DNA of 64,000 nt, taken from contig NZ_FOFB01000005.1 of the NCBI RefSeq assembly GCF_900110645.1, positions 186,001 through 250,000 of the forward strand, given 5' to 3'. How positions within the stretch are numbered: position 1 is the stretch's first letter; every line of letters begins with the position of its first letter. This document shows positions 62,221 through 64,000 of the stretch, piece by piece. This stretch comes from Neolewinella agarilytica (GTDB lineage Bacteria; Bacteroidota; Bacteroidia; Chitinophagales; Saprospiraceae). A program made the position numbers and the translations under genes. The notes beneath the pieces are model-generated. The model worked only from the letters and a program-made list of their open reading frames with translations. It did not search any database and had not been told where the DNA came from.

Positions 62221-63548
62221 TGATTCCATGACGCTTCAATTTTATTTATAAGTTGTTCAACGATTTCGGGCTTATCAGCCGCTAAGTCCTTTTGCTCGAA
62301 GGGGTCCTTTATGATATCATACAACTGTACCGTTTCATTGGGCTTGTTTGCCTTGTTCGGAACAATTATTTTATAAGGGCTGGTAATGGCCATTTGATAA
62401 AACAGGCTGTTGTCTACGGTCGTAAAGTCGTGGGCATAGATTTCTCCGTAGAGGGTCTCCCGCTTCTCTAAAGCAAGCTTATCCAGCACATTGATACCAT
62501 CTAAGCCCTCCGGCCGCTCCATACCGAGGAGACTTAGCACGGTTGGCACTATATCCAGGCTACTTGCCAGGGAACGGGAGTTGTAACCGGGTTCAATGTG
62601 CCCACTCCATTTATAGATGATTGGCGTTCTCATGCCGTAATCGTAGGGAGAACGTTTAGAGTTTTTGGTGTATCCCGCAGCATTCTCTTCTTGTACCCAA
62701 CCGTTATCACATACGTAGACGTACAGCGTATTTTCGTTTTGTCCTTTCTCGTCCAGGTAGTCAATCAACTCACCACAAGTATTGTCGAACCATTCACACA
62801 TAGCCCAGTATTTGGCCACATATTCACTTGGGGCCAGGGGCAGGTACTTCTGGAAGAGGCTGTCTGGCGGGTTATGGGGCCGGTGGGGCAAATAAGGTGC
62901 GTACCAGACGAAGAAGGGTTTTTCTTCCTCCAGGGCGTAGTCGATATAGTTAAACAGGGTGTCCATTCCATTTCGGCCAATCTCCAGTCCATAGTCTCCG
63001 TGTCGGCCTCCCCTTGCGGGATCCCCATGTGTCATCCCCCGGTCGAAGCCGCCGTTGGCGTAATTCCCAAGCCACCACTTACCGGTTTGAAAAGAGAGAT
63101 ACCCTTTATCCTTCAGCATTTCGGGCAGGGTGTTGAGCTGTTTGAAATGATCAATGACCGGCCGGTAGCGCTCAGCCCTTATTTTCCTTCTATCCGCTTT
63201 GTCTTTTGGCTTGTCGGTCGGTAGCATCCGGTCGTTACCCAACACCTGGTGCCGGCGTGGATAGACCCCGGTTACAATGGAGGCCAGGGAGGGGGCGCAG
63301 AGTGAGGTAGGCACGTAACTTTGCACGAAAGTGAGTCCTTCATTAGCCAGCTTATCGATGTTTGGGGTTTTGAGCTGCTTGTGCCCCATAAAGCCGTAGT
63401 CGGTCCAGGCCTGGTCATCAGAGATGATGAAGACGATGTTCGGTGTTTTTTGCTCAATGGTTTCTTCCGGGACATCGGCTGTCTCTCCGCAAAAAGCAAA
63501 GGCCATACTGGCAAAAATTAAGATCAGGATGTAATAATTACCTTTCAT
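62217..63548 (-). CDS. S1-type sulfatase with CxPSL motif
   Basis: A 443-residue lipoprotein (Cys 20, MAFAFC) of the S1 sulfatase family. Metal residues lie in FIISDDQAWTDYG. The formylglycine site is C84 in SLCAPSLASIVTG, so the fifth position is Leu where the consensus C-x-P-x-R has Arg. Other parts (TGKWWLGNYANGG, VWYAPYLPHRPHNPP, YVCDNGW) are well preserved, so the enzyme is probably active; I recall related glycan sulfatases with CxPSL. I chose ATG at 63548, since the 20 codons above it cover repeat sequence and give a poor N-terminus. ATGA overlap with GH78. Confidence 0.9.
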   Translation of the reverse strand: MKGNYYILILIFASMAFAFCGETADVPEETIEQKTPNIVFIISDDQAWTDYGFMGHKQLKTPNIDKLANEGLTFVQSYVPTSLCAPSLASIVTGVYPRRHQVLGNDRMLPTDKPKDKADRRKIRAERYRPVIDHFKQLNTLPEMLKDKGYLSFQTGKWWLGNYANGGFDRGMTHGDPARGGRHGDYGLEIGRNGMDTLFNYIDYALEEEKPFFVWYAPYLPHRPHNPPDSLFQKYLPLAPSEYVAKYWAMCEWFDNTCGELIDYLDEKGQNENTLYVYVCDNGWVQEENAAGYTKNSKRSPYDYGMRTPIIYKWSGHIEPGYNSRSLASSLDIVPTVLSLLGMERPEGLDGINVLDKLALEKRETLYGEIYAHDFTTVDNSLFYQMAITSPYKIIVPNKANKPNETVQLYDIIKDPFEQKDLAADKPEIVEQLINKIEASWNQ

Positions 63549-63560
63549 ATTGTTGTTTTT

Positions 63561-63587
63561 GCGCGGCCGCAGGATGCAGTGAAAAAT
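63561..63587 (+). repeat. GC-rich interspersed repeat copy
   Basis: GCGCGGCCGCAGGATGCAGT and the following GAAAAAT form a forward copy with one inserted base, in the 67-base gap between the sulfatase start and the gene upstream of it. Confidence 0.65.
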
Positions 63588-63615
63588 AAAAGAGCAAGGG
63601 AGAGACAAGTGCGAA

Positions 63616-64000
63616 CTAGTCAGGTTTAACGAGTTTCTCCGGTTCCCCCGAATAACTGAAGTACAGTGGCTCCGAAGTAGAGACTTTCTGTTGTGGGGAG
63701 CTTAGGTTGATAAAGGCCGACACACTTTCTTCACCCGCCGAACGGATGGTGTGTCGCCCGACTTTTATTTTTTCACCTTGGCCGAGGTAGACAGATTGCA
63801 GCTCTCCGGAAGCAGTCAGGGTTACCACTGCGTACCTCCCCCGGAAACTAATATCATAGTTAGGGTAATGGATCGTTTTGTCTGGGTCAGTTGGCAGCAA
63901 CACGAGTTGGGTAATTCCTCCGGTCCGCTCATTGCTCTTCACAAGAATTCCTTCGCACCTGCGTTCGCGCCGGATGGCCTCCACAGCAGCAATGCTGCTC
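63616..64000 (-). CDS. C-terminal part of a secreted protein, cut by window edge
   Basis: An open frame runs in from the right edge and stops at 63616; the visible 128 residues are a C-terminus, not a small gene. The sequence is beta-rich (LVLLPTDPDKTIHY, ISFRGRYAVVTLTASG, YLGQGEKIKVGRHTI) and looks like the C-terminal beta-sandwich of heparinase-type lyases, as far as I can judge. It is the first visible gene of the minus-strand operon and probably another glycan-degrading enzyme. Its interior carries a copy of the GC-rich repeat (63952-63973) translated as RRERRCEG. Family call is weak. Confidence 0.5.
   Translation of the reverse strand, partial: SSIAAVEAIRRERRCEGILVKSNERTGGITQLVLLPTDPDKTIHYPNYDISFRGRYAVVTLTASGELQSVYLGQGEKIKVGRHTIRSAGEESVSAFINLSSPQQKVSTSEPLYFSYSGEPEKLVKPD

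Noticed and set aside
62598-63224. 208-residue open frame antisense to the CxPSL sulfatase
   Set aside because: The sulfatase on the other strand has motifs and operon context; this one has none.
63549-63608. Upstream extension of the CxPSL sulfatase
   Set aside because: It overlaps a repeat copy and the signal peptide clearly starts at 63548.

Overview
The window reads as a chromosome segment of a marine-type member of the Bacteroidota, probably near the Saprospiria/Lewinella group. The phylum is well supported: there are two SusC/SusD pairs, many short lipoprotein signal peptides, KdsC, IscX, DUF2846, DUF2911 and WbqC proteins, TAnnTTTG-like promoter boxes, and few Shine-Dalgarno sequences. 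The genus is a guess.

Layout. (1) Positions 1-1900 are the end of an integrated element. They hold a cut membrane gene, a tyrosine recombinase, and a short stretch that looks like the 3' end of a tRNA followed by a strong terminator (candidate attachment site). (2) Positions 1900-23200 are mostly ordinary single genes: a PD-(D/E)XK nuclease, ferredoxin plus IscX, KdsC, a ChaN-like protein, a dynamin-like GTPase, a PqqB-like hydrolase, WbqC, YqgE, a PAP2 phosphatase/DgkA operon, an SMP-30-like protein, the UvrD/PcrA helicase, an SDR, a nucleoside hydrolase, and several lipoproteins of unknown role. Several intergenic palindromes and repeats lie between them. (3) Positions 23560-29080 hold a SusC/SusD pair next to a FadR-type GntR regulator that appears to control itself. 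(4) A noncoding stretch of more than 1 kb follows. (5) Positions 30150-64000 form a large locus for a sulfated, rhamnose-rich polysaccharide.

The polysaccharide locus contains a second SusC/SusD pair, a GH3 enzyme, a nucleoside-hydrolase-like protein, a GH106 rhamnosidase, two GH78 rhamnosidases, three formylglycine-type sulfatases (one fused to an alginate-lyase-fold domain), a Tat-type lipoprotein that may be a lyase or hydrolase, and the start-truncated tail of one more secreted protein. Inside it is the full L-rhamnose pathway: mutarotase (RhaM), isomerase (RhaI), kinase (RhaB) and a fused aldolase/lactaldehyde dehydrogenase (RhaEW). An NCS1-like permease and a GntR/LacI-type regulator complete it. 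The predicted flow is as follows. SusC/D imports sulfated oligosaccharides. Sulfatases, lyase and rhamnosidases release L-rhamnose, which the permease takes up. The rha enzymes convert it to dihydroxyacetone phosphate and L-lactate. Ulvan or rhamnan sulfate of green algae is the best substrate guess, but no classical ulvan lyase is recognised here.

A second theme is a family of short GC-rich repeats (core GCCGCAGGTGCAAAG). They are often paired head to head as hairpins between genes, and one copy encodes part of a rhamnosidase signal peptide.
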